The notes beneath the pieces are model-generated. The model had not been told where the DNA came from, did no database searches, and saw nothing but the letters and a program-made list of their open reading frames with translations. A stretch of 64,000 nt of DNA, taken from contig CAWFMB010000005.1 of NCBI GenBank assembly GCA_963816685.1, positions 1-64,000 of the forward strand. Reading direction: 5' to 3'. This document shows, in pieces, positions 7,591 through 16,491 of the stretch. The stretch comes from CAVYUC01 sp963816685. GTDB taxonomy: Bacteria; Bacteroidota; Bacteroidia; Bacteroidales; Prolixibacteraceae. Position 1 is the stretch's first letter. Each line of letters begins with the position of its first letter. The position numbers were made by a program, and so were the translations under genes.

Positions 7591-9258
7591 ATGAAAAAAC
7601 TTAACTTTAAACTTTTAGTATTACTTCTATTCCCGGTATTTTGTTATGCCCAGGTAAATCCACGAATGGTAAACCGCAAGTATGCACAAACTGTATATCT
7701 TGAAGATTTTTCCTCCAGCCAAACGTTTAAAAGTGATTGGACAGCAAGTTATAGTACAAACGATAATAGTCTATACTCTTTTGTTGATACTTCTGCCACC
7801 ATAGATTTAAATGAAAACAACAGTGAATTAAATTTACGCATGATAAAAATACCCGGAGGATATACAAATTCATATTGGGCAGGTACATTTATTACCAATT
7901 TCATTGCGGGCGAAATAACATCCAATGATTATTTCGGTTATGGAGTGTATCAGTGTAATGCCAAATTTGCTTATGATAAAGGATCGTTCCCAGCTTTCTG
8001 GTTATATAACGATTCAGAGTGTACTTTGTCAAAAAGGAATGAAATCGATATTGTTGAATGTAAAGTTGACGATAGCAATCCTCCTACTTTAGACAATAAT
8101 ATGTTCTACTACCCACCAAGTTGTGGAGCAAGTAATGGTTTTGGATTTAAAGCTCACCAATATAATTTATGGAATCAGCCACACATATTTGAATGTTTAT
8201 ATGCTCCGGACAGAATTGAATTTTGGGTCGATGATGTATTATATCATACTGTATGGGACAATGGTGACCACAGATACCCCGATCAGGTAATGCGCCTCAA
8301 ATTAAGCCAACAGGTAATAAGATATAATGATGGGCAAAATGAAATCGTGACTCCTCAAACATCAAGTTTTTATTGGGTAAAAGCAAAAGAATTCTTTCTT
8401 GCTCCGGAAATCACTTCTCCTGAATTAATTTGTTCAAACGGAAGTGGAACCGCGACGTTAGATGTTGCTCCTGAAGCTACAAATATTACCTGGGTTCTAA
8501 CACCTGCTAATTTGTTTTCCGGAACAACATCAGGTACGGGAAAAACAGCTTCCATACATGCAGGTTCTGTTGATGGATTAGGAAAAATAACTTATAGTTT
8601 TGAAATGCCAAGCGGAGAGTCTTTCGAAGCGGAAAAAACAATATGGGTAGGCAAACCAAATAACATCCCGGACATTGATGTCTGGGAATATTCTTCCCAT
8701 CAAACATTATTATGCCCTTCAGCAGATTATTACCGGCTTCATGTAAGTGTGAATGTTACTCCTCTGCGAAATTCCATTGATGATTATGATTGGGAAGTTT
8801 TGGATGGAAGTGGTATAACCTATCCGTATTATGCAGACGGCAGTAATCCGTTACCTATTACAACCAGTTCAAATTTTACTTTTGCACGAGTTGGGGCGTA
8901 TTTACACAATACATGTGGTTGGAGTAATTATCCATATTATAATATTTTCACCCGGGGATACAATTGCGGAGGCTATTTTATGGTATTTTCTCCGAACCCT
9001 ACTACAGGAGAAACTACTCTAACTATTGAATCAGCACCCGAAGCTGTAAAATCAACATCTGAAAATTCCGAATTTGATTTCAATGAGGAGTGGGACATGG
9101 AAATTTACAGCCCGATGCAAACGTTAAAAGAGAAGAAAACCAAATTAAAAGGCCAAAGCACAATTATTCAAACCAATGGCTGGATGAAAGGGGTGTATAC
9201 GGTTCGAGTGAAATACAAGGATCAGGTTTTAACCGGGAAACTTATGGTGAAAAAGTAG
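7591..9258 (+). CDS. GH16-family glycanase with T9SS sorting domain
   Basis: 555 aa. Signal peptide to about residue 20 (FCYAQ). Residues about 30-275 form a GH16-like jelly-roll domain with the diagnostic EIDIVE motif (E151 nucleophile, D153, E156 acid/base); the family hydrolyses beta-1,3/1,4-glucans or galactans such as laminarin, agar or carrageenan. Residues about 280-460 look like Ig/PKD-like modules. From about 465 there is a type A T9SS C-terminal sorting domain (MVFSPNPTTGETTLTI ... MKGVYTVRV ... LTGKLMVKK), so the protein should leave the cell through T9SS. The substrate cannot be chosen from sequence alone. It sits directly behind the barrel protein. Confidence 0.85.
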   Translation: MKKLNFKLLVLLLFPVFCYAQVNPRMVNRKYAQTVYLEDFSSSQTFKSDWTASYSTNDNSLYSFVDTSATIDLNENNSELNLRMIKIPGGYTNSYWAGTFITNFIAGEITSNDYFGYGVYQCNAKFAYDKGSFPAFWLYNDSECTLSKRNEIDIVECKVDDSNPPTLDNNMFYYPPSCGASNGFGFKAHQYNLWNQPHIFECLYAPDRIEFWVDDVLYHTVWDNGDHRYPDQVMRLKLSQQVIRYNDGQNEIVTPQTSSFYWVKAKEFFLAPEITSPELICSNGSGTATLDVAPEATNITWVLTPANLFSGTTSGTGKTASIHAGSVDGLGKITYSFEMPSGESFEAEKTIWVGKPNNIPDIDVWEYSSHQTLLCPSADYYRLHVSVNVTPLRNSIDDYDWEVLDGSGITYPYYADGSNPLPITTSSNFTFARVGAYLHNTCGWSNYPYYNIFTRGYNCGGYFMVFSPNPTTGETTLTIESAPEAVKSTSENSEFDFNEEWDMEIYSPMQTLKEKKTKLKGQSTIIQTNGWMKGVYTVRVKYKDQVLTGKLMVKK

Positions 9259-9270
9259 GGCCCAGTTAAT

Positions 9271-9308
9271 AACCAAACCTTCAAGGTTTCGCAAACCTTG
9301 AAGGTTTA
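9271..9308. repeat. 38-bp palindromic repeat, copy 1
   Basis: AAACCTTCAAGGTTT, then CGC, then AAACCTTGAAGGTTT (9275-9307), with flanking AACC and A, is identical over 38 bases to 10436-10473. Each half is itself palindromic. The two copies bracket the tandem repeats and the DUF6261 gene. Confidence 0.85.
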
Positions 9309-9436
9309 ATGCTCCAGGCATAATTAAAAAATGAAAACACCGGCATTTGGACATTTGGAAAAGAAACCATCTTTGGAAAACTTCAGGTCGAATAACAATA
9401 TGCAATCTGCAGCGAACCGGTGTTTGCAAACAACAC

Positions 9437-9618
9437 CTTCCTGCAAGTTGCAGCGGAACATTGTTCACGAACACTGCCTTCCTGCAGCCTGCAGGGGAAC
9501 GTTGTTTACGAACAGTGCCTTCCTGCAAGTTGCAGGGGAACAATGTTTACGAACACTGCCTTCCTGCAAGTTGCAGGGGAACGTTTCAGCCGACAAAAGC
9601 TTCCTGCAGCCGCGCAGC
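9437..9618. repeat. 41-bp tandem repeat array, 4.5 copies
   Basis: Units begin at 9437, 9478, 9519 and 9560 with a partial fifth at 9600; a degenerate earlier unit is visible from about 9408. Each unit starts CTTCCTGCA and contains a palindromic core (CCTGCAAGTTGCAGG in units 3 and 4). Unit 2 has CCTGCAGCCTGCAGG: the inner A:T pair has become G:C on both sides, a compensatory change that keeps the hairpin. 41 is not a multiple of three and three frames plus the antisense stay open, so this is not protein coding. It ends 69 bases before the DUF6261 start. Confidence 0.9.
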
Positions 9619-9686
9619 TACATTTTGTCTCAACTTTTCAATATAAATTCATAATTAATTCAATGTTTAACTAAAATTTTATTCCT

Positions 9687-10400
9687 ATGAACATCTTACA
9701 TGCACGATTACCAAGATTTACCAACGAAGAACACTTCCAGTTTCAAACCGATTTTAAAGCACTGGTGGAACAGTACACGCCCCAATTGCTGAACATTGAT
9801 GCGGCGTGGGCCATTTACCAGCCCGCATATACTAAAGAAGAAGCTGCGCTGGATGTTATCCGTAAAAGTACATTTACCGATGACATTGCCAGAGCCGACG
9901 GTAACCGGGATTCAGTGGTTTGGGGTTTCGAAAATACTGTAAAAGGCGCACTTAACCATTTTGACCTGAACAAAAGAGAGGCCGCCAGCCGCTTACTGAT
10001 AGTATTAGAAAATTACGGCAACATCAGGCGGAAATCGTACGACCAGGAAACTGCCGCCATCAACAGCCTGTTGGCCGACCTGAGAGGCAATTACGCTGTC
10101 GATGTGATGGTACTGATGATGGAAGAGTGGGTCAATGCATTGGAGATGGCCAATGGCGAGTTTGTTTCGCTTATGCAGCAACGTTATTCCGATGAGGCTG
10201 GAAAACCACAGTACAACATGAAAACCGCCCGCACCGAAACTGATGCTGCCTACCGCGCCATTACCGAACGCATTAATGCGCTGACGATTGTAAATGGCCC
10301 GGATAGTTACGAAAATTTTATAATCGCCCTGAACGAGCGCATCGAACGCTACAACAACAACGTTGCCCGCCGCACAAGTGTTCCATCAGCCGAAGCATAA
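9687..10400 (+). CDS. DUF6261 family protein
   Basis: 237 aa, cytoplasmic, largely helical, with no signal peptide or membrane segment. Recognised from the N-terminal ARLPRFTNEEHFQFQTDFKALVE, the central ALNHFDLNKREAASRL, RKSYDQETAAI and the C-terminal AYRAITERINALTIVNG; this matches the Bacteroidota-restricted DUF6261 family as I remember it. No function is established for the family and no catalytic motif is evident. The gene stands alone, preceded by a 41-bp palindromic tandem array and bracketed by two identical 38-bp palindromes, which suggests a repeat-associated cassette. Its GC content appears higher than that of the neighbouring GH16 and barrel genes. Confidence 0.78.
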   Translation: MNILHARLPRFTNEEHFQFQTDFKALVEQYTPQLLNIDAAWAIYQPAYTKEEAALDVIRKSTFTDDIARADGNRDSVVWGFENTVKGALNHFDLNKREAASRLLIVLENYGNIRRKSYDQETAAINSLLADLRGNYAVDVMVLMMEEWVNALEMANGEFVSLMQQRYSDEAGKPQYNMKTARTETDAAYRAITERINALTIVNGPDSYENFIIALNERIERYNNNVARRTSVPSAEA

Positions 10401-10435
10401 TTAGTGCCGGATTAAAATCAACCTTTGGCGTTAGC

Positions 10436-10473
10436 AACCAAACCTTCAAGGTTTCGCAAACCTTGAAGGTTTA
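10436..10473. repeat. 38-bp palindromic repeat, copy 2
   Basis: Identical in sequence and orientation to 9271-9308. It lies 35 bases after the DUF6261 stop and overlaps the region just before the next gene. Confidence 0.85.
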
Positions 10474-10560
10474 TTGTTTCATGCATTACTTCCAACCTGT
10501 TATATTGCTATATTTACCCCCGCTTTAAATCTTGCTTTTGCTTTAATGAAATCACAAAAA

Positions 10561-11718
10561 ATGAAAATCAACGGGAGTATATTCTTCGTTTTATTTTTAC
10601 TGGCGCCCCTTTTGGATTTTGCCCAGGAGAACCTGAAACAGCAAATCATACAATACACCGATTCCACAGAAATTATGATTCGAAACGGCAGAAAGCTGGT
10701 CGTTGATAAAACTGTCAGGGGAGACAGCCAGGGAGCAGTTGAAGCCATGAATTACCTGAAAAACCATGTTGATGCAGCCTACATCATTTTTTATCCGGCC
10801 GAGGAGTTGCTTTTAAATCTGGCCAACAGCAACTTTCAGCAGTTTCTTTATACTGCTGCCCACTTCAACAACCTGCTGGAAGATAAAACCAAATACATCA
10901 TGGTGGATAATATCACCGGGCAGATTAATGCATTTTTAACCGGGGAAATGAAATTAATTGAGAAGGATTTGGAACGGTCGGACCTGGAACCGGAGAGCAG
11001 GCAGTTTATTCAGCTCTACATTCAGTATTACAAGGGTGAAGACAACTACGAACTGAACCGGAAAATCAAAGCGTATCAGAAATCCTACCCCGCCTCGGAA
11101 TACAATGAATTTTTAAATTTAATGAAGAACGATATTGTGCCGTCGTGGATGAATTTTTGTTTGGGTTACGGGCATGAATTCCTGAACGGGAATATGGCAC
11201 AAAACTTCAATTCGCATTTTCAGAGCATGAATTTCGAACTGGAATGGTTTATCCGGCAGTTCTACATTTCTCTTTTCTTCCAGGGAAGTGTGGAAAAGCT
11301 TCATTCGAACAGGAATATGCCGGTAATAAATTACGATTATATCCATACTCCGGAGGATGATGTTTTCAGCATAAAATATGGCATTAAACTGGGCAAATCA
11401 CTGGTTACCACAAAAACCATCCGTTTCTTCCCCTATGTTTCACTGGGTAATTACCAGATGAAATCGCAAAAATCGAATTTTAATATCCCCGATGATGAGT
11501 CGGCCAATCTGAAACTCACCAGCGTGTTTAGTCCCGGATTGGGTGCCGCCTGCGATATTTATCTGAAAAGTTTTAAAAACAAGCTGAACGGGGAAACAGT
11601 TGGCCAATGGTTTATCCGGCCCGGTGTTGGTTACGATGTTTTTATAACCGGCAAAGATGAAGCAAAAGGAGGTAGTTTGTTTGTGAATTTTACCATGGGA
11701 ATTGGCATAGGGGGATAA
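10561..11718 (+). CDS. Exported protein of unknown function, probable C-terminal barrel
   Basis: 385 aa from the chosen start. An earlier Met at 10474 abuts the palindromic repeat and would add a non-signal extension, whereas ATG 10561 begins a clean signal peptide (MKINGSIFFVLFLLAPLLDFAQ); ATG 10546 is also possible. The mature N-terminal half (about 25-200) is helical, with NLLEDKTKYIMVDNITGQI and similar stretches. The C-terminal third (HTPEDDVFSIKYGIKLGKSL ... FIRPGVGYDVF ... FTMGIGIGG) alternates like outer-membrane strands. I do not recognise the family. It follows the DUF6261 cassette by 160 bases and is not clearly in an operon. Confidence 0.6.
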   Translation: MKINGSIFFVLFLLAPLLDFAQENLKQQIIQYTDSTEIMIRNGRKLVVDKTVRGDSQGAVEAMNYLKNHVDAAYIIFYPAEELLLNLANSNFQQFLYTAAHFNNLLEDKTKYIMVDNITGQINAFLTGEMKLIEKDLERSDLEPESRQFIQLYIQYYKGEDNYELNRKIKAYQKSYPASEYNEFLNLMKNDIVPSWMNFCLGYGHEFLNGNMAQNFNSHFQSMNFELEWFIRQFYISLFFQGSVEKLHSNRNMPVINYDYIHTPEDDVFSIKYGIKLGKSLVTTKTIRFFPYVSLGNYQMKSQKSNFNIPDDESANLKLTSVFSPGLGAACDIYLKSFKNKLNGETVGQWFIRPGVGYDVFITGKDEAKGGSLFVNFTMGIGIGG

Positions 11719-11833
11719 ATTTAAATTGGCAGGACTTTCTGAATAGCCCGTTTTCGGAATTAATGGGAAACTGGTTTATTTGTTCCCTCAATTTTCCTTA
11801 ATTTCACCCTTTCAAAAAAAAAGAAGACTGAAT

Positions 11834-12286
11834 ATGTCGAATATACGGGTCACAAAACGGTTTCATTTCGAAATGGCACACACCCTTTATGAATATGACG
11901 GGTTGTGCCGCAACATTCACGGTCATTCATATAACCTGGAGGTGACATTAATTGGGGAGCCGCGAAACGAACCCGGCCACCCGAAAGACGGAATGGTGCT
12001 CGATTTTGGCGATTTGAAGGAGATTGTGAAGTCGGAAATAGTTGGCCGGTTCGACCATGCACTGATGGTGAACAGCCGGGTTCCGCAACAGCAAATGGAG
12101 TTGCTGAAAAAAACAACCGAAAGGCTGATTGTTGTTGATTTCCAGCCCACATCCGAAAATATTGTGGCTTACATTGCCGAAATCCTTCAACAACATCTGC
12201 CCGAAAATGTTTCATTATTCAGCATCCGACTTTATGAAACAGTTACCGCTTTTGCAGAGTGGTTTGCTTCGGATAACAGCAGATAA
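11834..12286 (+). CDS. queD: 6-carboxytetrahydropterin synthase / 6-pyruvoyl-tetrahydropterin synthase family
   Basis: 150 aa from ATG 11834 (MSNIRVTKRFHFEMAH), the usual length for the family; the in-frame extension upstream to 11780 lacks family similarity. Zinc ligands H16, H29 and H31 (HGH) and the catalytic Cys C25 in GLCRNIHGHSY are present, as is the C-terminal ENIVAYIAE plus the RLYETVTAFAEW segment with the Glu that binds the pterin. QueD converts dihydroneopterin triphosphate to 6-carboxytetrahydropterin in queuosine synthesis; PTPS makes 6-pyruvoyl-tetrahydropterin. The presence of the Cys favours either. No other queuosine gene lies nearby. Confidence 0.85.
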   Translation: MSNIRVTKRFHFEMAHTLYEYDGLCRNIHGHSYNLEVTLIGEPRNEPGHPKDGMVLDFGDLKEIVKSEIVGRFDHALMVNSRVPQQQMELLKKTTERLIVVDFQPTSENIVAYIAEILQQHLPENVSLFSIRLYETVTAFAEWFASDNSR

Positions 12287-12335
12287 TTACGAAATCAGAA
12301 TTTTATGTCATACCAAAAAATTCATCCCGTTGTTC

Positions 12336-12410
12336 ACCCCTCTAACTCCCCTGAAGGGGAGAATGGCTCTTACATCAGGGACGATTTTCCTCTTTAGGGG
12401 TCAGGGGTAA
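12336..12410. repeat. Dispersed inverted repeat
   Basis: The left arm (12336-12363, ACCCCTCTAACTCCCCT then GAAGGGGAGAA) and the right arm (about 12386-12410, TTCCTCTTTAGGGGTCAGGGGT) are imperfect inverted copies. It belongs to the common 'ACCCCTAA...CCTAAAGGGGAA' type of Bacteroidota intergenic element. It lies between queD and polA. Confidence 0.6.
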
Positions 12411-12469
12411 ATATGATGAAGCTTTTAATTATTGTAAAATGATAGCAAACAGTTATCAATAAAATTTAA

Positions 12470-15253
12470 ATGAAACAGATCATGCCTGAAGATAACCAGA
12501 AAAAACTTTTTTTGCTCGATGCATATGCACTCATTTACCGCAGCTATTTTGCTTTCATCCGTGCTCCGCGGTTTAATTCGAAAGGAGTGAATTGTTCAGC
12601 AATGTATGGTTTTACAAATTCGCTGGTGCAGTTGCTCGAAACCGAAAACCCGAATTATGTGGGAGTGGTGTTCGATGTTTCGGCGCCTACCTTCCGTCAC
12701 GAAATCTTTCCTGCATACAAAGCCAACCGCGATGCAATGCCCGAAGATTTGCGCATTTCCATTCCGTATATCCGGAAAATTATTGAGGCATTCAATATTC
12801 CGATTGTTGAAATGGCCGGTTTTGAAGCAGACGATGTTATCGGGACGCTTGCAACAAAAGCCGAAAGTGAAGGTTTTACAACGTATATGATGACGCCCGA
12901 CAAGGATTATGCTCAACTTGTTTCGGAACATGTGCTGATGTTTAAACCGGCAAAGGCAGGCGGGCTGGCCGAAGTGTGGGGGCCCGGCGAGGTACTGAAA
13001 AACTTCGGCATTGAACGCACCGAGCAGGTGATTGATATCCTGGGACTGATGGGCGATGCGTCGGATAATATTCCCGGCTGCCCGGGAGTGGGGCCCAAAA
13101 ATGCGCAGAAACTGATTGCAGAATTTGGCAGCATCGAAGGCATTTATGAAAACATTGGCAAAATAAAAGGTAAACAACAAGAGAAACTGATTGAATTTGA
13201 GGAACAGGTGCGGTTATCTAAAAAACTGGCCACAATCATCCGGGATGTTCCCATCGAATTCGATAAAAAAGGCCTCACCCGTGACGAAATCAACAAGGAA
13301 GCGCTGAAGCTTTTATTCGATGACCTCGAATTTAAAACCCTTTCGCAGCGGCTCGAACTGGAGAAAGTGAAAACGGTGAGCGCGGTTCAGGGCTCCCTCT
13401 TTGGTGATGACACTGCCGTGGAAATGGTTGCCAAAAAAATTGAAAACCTCAGTTCCACGCCACACCAGTATTATTTAATTGAAAACGAAATGCAGCGCGC
13501 CAGCCTGTGTGCAGAGCTTTCGGTGCAGGAGGAGTTTTGTTTTGATACCGAAACCACTGGTTTGGATACGCAAGTGGCAGAAATTGTATGCCTTTCTTTT
13601 TCGTTCCGCAAACATGAGGCATTTTGTGTGGCAGTACCCAAAAAGCGGGAGGAAGCGCAAAAAGTACTGGAGGAATTCAGGGATCTGTTTGAAGATGACA
13701 ACATCCGGAAAATCGGGCAGAACATGAAGTTCGATATGCTGATGCTCAGTAATTACGGCATTGAGGTAAAAGGCGAATTGTATGACACCATGCTCGCACA
13801 CTACCTCATTCAGCCCGAACAAAAACATAACCTCGACAGCCTTTGCAGTATTCACCTGAACTACGAAAAGGTGAAAACTGAAAATTTGATTGGACAAAAA
13901 GGAAAAGGGCAGTTGAATATGCGTTCGGTTCCAATGGAAAAACTCTGCGATTATGCTTGTGAGGATGCCGATCTTACCCTTCAGTTAAAAGATGTGCTGG
14001 ATACGGAACTGGATAAAGCCGGTGTGCGCGAATTGTTCGAAACTCTTGAAATGCCGCTTGTCCCGGTGTTGGTACACATGGAAAACGCAGGGGTAAAACT
14101 CAATACCGAAGAGTTGAAAACTTACGCTGAAGTTTTGCGCGGACAAATTATTCAGCTCGAAAAAGAGATCATAGAAATGGCGGGGGAGGAATTCAATGTG
14201 TCGTCGCCAAAACAACTGGGGCCGATTTTATTCGAGAAACTGAAAATTGATTCCAATGCCCGGAAAACAAAAACCAAACAATATTCAACTGCCGAGGAAG
14301 TGCTGGCGCGGCTTGCCGACCGGCATCCGATCGTTAATAAAATCCTTGAGTTCCGCGGGTTGAAGAAATTGCTGAATACGTATGTTGAAGCGCTCCCTTT
14401 GCTGGTGAACCCTAAAACAGGAAAGTTGCACACGAGCTACAACCAGGCCATTGCAGCCACCGGGCGGCTGAGTTCGGTCAACCCGAACCTTCAAAACATT
14501 CCAATCCGCGACGAAAGCGGCCGCGAAATCCGCAAAGCATTTGTTCCAAGTGGTGAAGAATTTACTTTTTTATCGGCCGACTATTCGCAAATCGAACTGC
14601 GGATTATGGCCTCGCTGAGTAAAGATGAGGAAATGCTGAAAGCATTCCGCGAAGGGAAAGATATTCATTCCATTACCGCTGCAAAAATTTACAAAATTCC
14701 TGAATCAGAAGTGGATTCCGATATGCGGCGGAAAGCGAAAACTGCAAATTTTGGTATCATTTACGGGATATCAGCATTTGGGCTTTCGCAACGGCTCAAT
14801 ATTCCGCGCACCGAGGCCAAACAGCTCATCGACGGCTATTTCGAAAGTTTTCCACAGATAAAAAAGTACATGGATGAGCAAATCGAAACGGCGAGAAATA
14901 AAGGTTACGTTCAAACAATTAAAGGCCGGAAACGTTATTTAAATGACATTAACTCAGCCAATGGAACAGTGCGCGGAATGGCGGAACGCAACGCAATTAA
15001 TGCTCCGATTCAAGGTTCGGCTGCCGATATTATCAAAATAGCAATGATAAACATTTACAGGAAATTCAGGGAACAGGAATTAAAATCGAAAATGGTTTTG
15101 CAGGTTCATGATGAATTGAATTTCGATGTTTACAAGCCGGAACTGGAGAAGGTAAAAAAAATAGTAAGGGAAGAAATGGAGTTTGCAGTTGAAATGGATA
15201 TCCCGCTGACCGTGGAAATGGATGCTGCTGAAAACTGGCTCGAAGCACATTGA
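12470..15253 (+). CDS. polA: DNA polymerase I
   Basis: 927 aa, with all three domains. The N-terminal 5'-3' exonuclease (about 1-290) has LLDAYALIYRSYFAF, GFEADDVIGT and DNIPGCPGVGPKNA. The 3'-5' proofreading domain (about 330-520) keeps its DxE site in FCFDTETTGLD (about D359), so proofreading should be active. The polymerase domain has motif A DYSQIELR (about residue 704), motif B RRKAKTANFGIIYG and motif C VHDELNFD (about 880). It fills gaps in repair and removes Okazaki primers. ATG 12470 is used; ATG 12482 (MPEDNQKK) is an alternative. A tiny gene follows 3 bases after the stop. Confidence 0.97.
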   Translation: MKQIMPEDNQKKLFLLDAYALIYRSYFAFIRAPRFNSKGVNCSAMYGFTNSLVQLLETENPNYVGVVFDVSAPTFRHEIFPAYKANRDAMPEDLRISIPYIRKIIEAFNIPIVEMAGFEADDVIGTLATKAESEGFTTYMMTPDKDYAQLVSEHVLMFKPAKAGGLAEVWGPGEVLKNFGIERTEQVIDILGLMGDASDNIPGCPGVGPKNAQKLIAEFGSIEGIYENIGKIKGKQQEKLIEFEEQVRLSKKLATIIRDVPIEFDKKGLTRDEINKEALKLLFDDLEFKTLSQRLELEKVKTVSAVQGSLFGDDTAVEMVAKKIENLSSTPHQYYLIENEMQRASLCAELSVQEEFCFDTETTGLDTQVAEIVCLSFSFRKHEAFCVAVPKKREEAQKVLEEFRDLFEDDNIRKIGQNMKFDMLMLSNYGIEVKGELYDTMLAHYLIQPEQKHNLDSLCSIHLNYEKVKTENLIGQKGKGQLNMRSVPMEKLCDYACEDADLTLQLKDVLDTELDKAGVRELFETLEMPLVPVLVHMENAGVKLNTEELKTYAEVLRGQIIQLEKEIIEMAGEEFNVSSPKQLGPILFEKLKIDSNARKTKTKQYSTAEEVLARLADRHPIVNKILEFRGLKKLLNTYVEALPLLVNPKTGKLHTSYNQAIAATGRLSSVNPNLQNIPIRDESGREIRKAFVPSGEEFTFLSADYSQIELRIMASLSKDEEMLKAFREGKDIHSITAAKIYKIPESEVDSDMRRKAKTANFGIIYGISAFGLSQRLNIPRTEAKQLIDGYFESFPQIKKYMDEQIETARNKGYVQTIKGRKRYLNDINSANGTVRGMAERNAINAPIQGSAADIIKIAMINIYRKFREQELKSKMVLQVHDELNFDVYKPELEKVKKIVREEMEFAVEMDIPLTVEMDAAENWLEAH

Positions 15254-15256
15254 TTT

Positions 15257-15424
15257 ATGTACGCACAACAATACAGAATAGAAACGGAAGATGATTACAG
15301 GGAGGCATTGAACAGATTTCTTCAGATTTGTGAGTCGACAAAAACAGATGATGAATTAAAGGAAATGATGCTTTTAATGAACCTGATGGAAAAGTACGAA
15401 CGTGAAAACTGCGGCGATAATTAA
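15257..15424 (+). CDS. Small protein resembling the N-terminal part of HigA-type antitoxins (55 aa)
   Basis: ATG 15257 lies 3 bases after the polA stop, so the two are probably translated from one message. The 55-aa acidic product contains YRIETEDDYREALNRFLQI ... DDELKEMMLLMNLMEKYE, which resembles the helical dimerisation segment at the N-terminus of HigA-like antitoxins (KTEEDYExAL ... ELExLxxLVExYE). No helix-turn-helix follows, and no toxin gene is adjacent. It may be a stand-alone remnant or a small protein sharing that fold. The family call is by pattern only. Confidence 0.5.
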   Translation: MYAQQYRIETEDDYREALNRFLQICESTKTDDELKEMMLLMNLMEKYERENCGDN

Positions 15425-15434
15425 CCCGTTTCTT

Positions 15435-16373
15435 TTATCCTGCATCGAAAGAATCAAATATTTTCCTGCTTTGAACCAGATACAACTGAACTGACTTCAC
15501 CTTTTTAATCCCTTTTATAACCTTGTGCTGATTGGGGAAATTAAAACTGAAATAAATCCAGAATTGCTTCATTTTATTAAGTACGTTTCCTGGATTGTCC
15601 ATTGTTTCGGAGTAACCATTGAAAACCAGCTGGTGGAATTCAATCAGTTTTTCTTTTTTTATCTGTTTGGGTTGTTTACTGCCCATAATTTCGGCCGGCA
15701 GAAAAGGATTCATTAGAATTCCGCGGCCCAGCATCCAGGTTGTGGTTTCAGGAAACAAGGTTTTTTTCCGGTGAAAATCTTCCAACGTAAAAATGTCGCC
15801 GTTGTAAACCAACGGATGGTTGATTTGCTCTGAAAAATGGTTGAAAGTATCTTCCAGAATTTCGCCTTTGTATAACTGAGTGGCAATGCGTGGATGAAAA
15901 ATTATTTCGGTTAGCGGAAATTCATTAAAAACAGGCGCCAGTTTTTCAACTTCGGTGGGTGAGGTTAACCCGGCACGCAATTTTACCGAGAATTTCAGGG
16001 TTGTCTTTTCAAAAAAAACATTTAGCATTTCCCGGATTCGCTCCGGGTGGGGAAGCAGTCCGGCACCTTTTCCCCGGTGGGTAACCATTGGATACGGACA
16101 GCCAAGATTCAGGTTAATTTCTCTGTATCCGTAATCTGACAAAATGTTTGCAAGAAACAGCAATTCATTACTGTTTGCAGGAAGTACCTGCGGAACCACC
16201 CGATTCTGAGGATTGTTTTCGGGAAGAATTTCGGCAAGATGCTTTTTCAGCACCACATCGTTTTTAACCGAAATGTACGGAATGAAATATGCAGCAGTAT
16301 CCGGAAAAACTTCAGCATACGTTTTGCGGTAAATAAAATCAGTAAATCCTTGAATCGGAGCCAGGTAAATCAT
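15435..16373 (-). CDS. dus: tRNA-dihydrouridine synthase
   Basis: 312 aa from ATG 16373 (MIYLAPIQGFTDFIYR); the in-frame Met at 16394 adds a short hydrophobic extension not seen in the family. FMN-dependent TIM barrel that reduces uridine in the tRNA D-loop. Landmarks: LAPIQGFTD at the N-terminus, the catalytic Cys in INLNLGCPYPMVTHRGKGAGLL, KLRAGL, and LVYNGDIFT plus MLGRGILMNPFL near the phosphate-binding site. Which uridine is modified cannot be told. The gene converges with the polA-linked small gene (10-base gap) and is divergent from the DUF4271 gene. Confidence 0.9.
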   Translation of the reverse strand: MIYLAPIQGFTDFIYRKTYAEVFPDTAAYFIPYISVKNDVVLKKHLAEILPENNPQNRVVPQVLPANSNELLFLANILSDYGYREINLNLGCPYPMVTHRGKGAGLLPHPERIREMLNVFFEKTTLKFSVKLRAGLTSPTEVEKLAPVFNEFPLTEIIFHPRIATQLYKGEILEDTFNHFSEQINHPLVYNGDIFTLEDFHRKKTLFPETTTWMLGRGILMNPFLPAEIMGSKQPKQIKKEKLIEFHQLVFNGYSETMDNPGNVLNKMKQFWIYFSFNFPNQHKVIKGIKKVKSVQLYLVQSRKIFDSFDAG

Positions 16374-16467
16374 AATTGAAAAAAGGAACAGCAAAAATGA
16401 AACACATAATTTTAAATTACAGGCGAATTTATATCTTCTTCATTCAACTTTTATTTTAATCTATTAA

Positions 16468-16475
16468 TATCTTTG
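16468..16475 (+). promoter_or_regulatory. -7 promoter box (TATCTTTG) for DUF4271-hemD-rnpA
   Basis: Matches TAnnTTTG, the Bacteroidota primary-sigma -7 element, 16 bases before ATG 16492. It supports that start and a short leader. The -33 element is not obvious. Confidence 0.5.
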
Positions 16476-16491
16476 CAAATTGTTTTTCAAT

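Noticed and set aside
9437..9618. CRISPR array
   Set aside because: Units are contiguous with no unique spacers, and no cas genes are present.
9229..9674. Several overlapping open frames in all + frames and on the minus strand
   Set aside because: They run through the 41-bp tandem array; a unit length not divisible by three with open frames in every phase shows that the openness comes from the repeat, not coding.
9271..10473. Insertion sequence or transposon bounded by the 38-bp palindromes
   Set aside because: The internal gene is DUF6261, not a recognised transposase, the repeats are direct and internally palindromic, and no target-site duplication is evident.
11719..11833. preQ1 riboswitch before queD
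   Set aside because: I looked for the compact H-type hairpin and its A-rich tail and found no convincing match.
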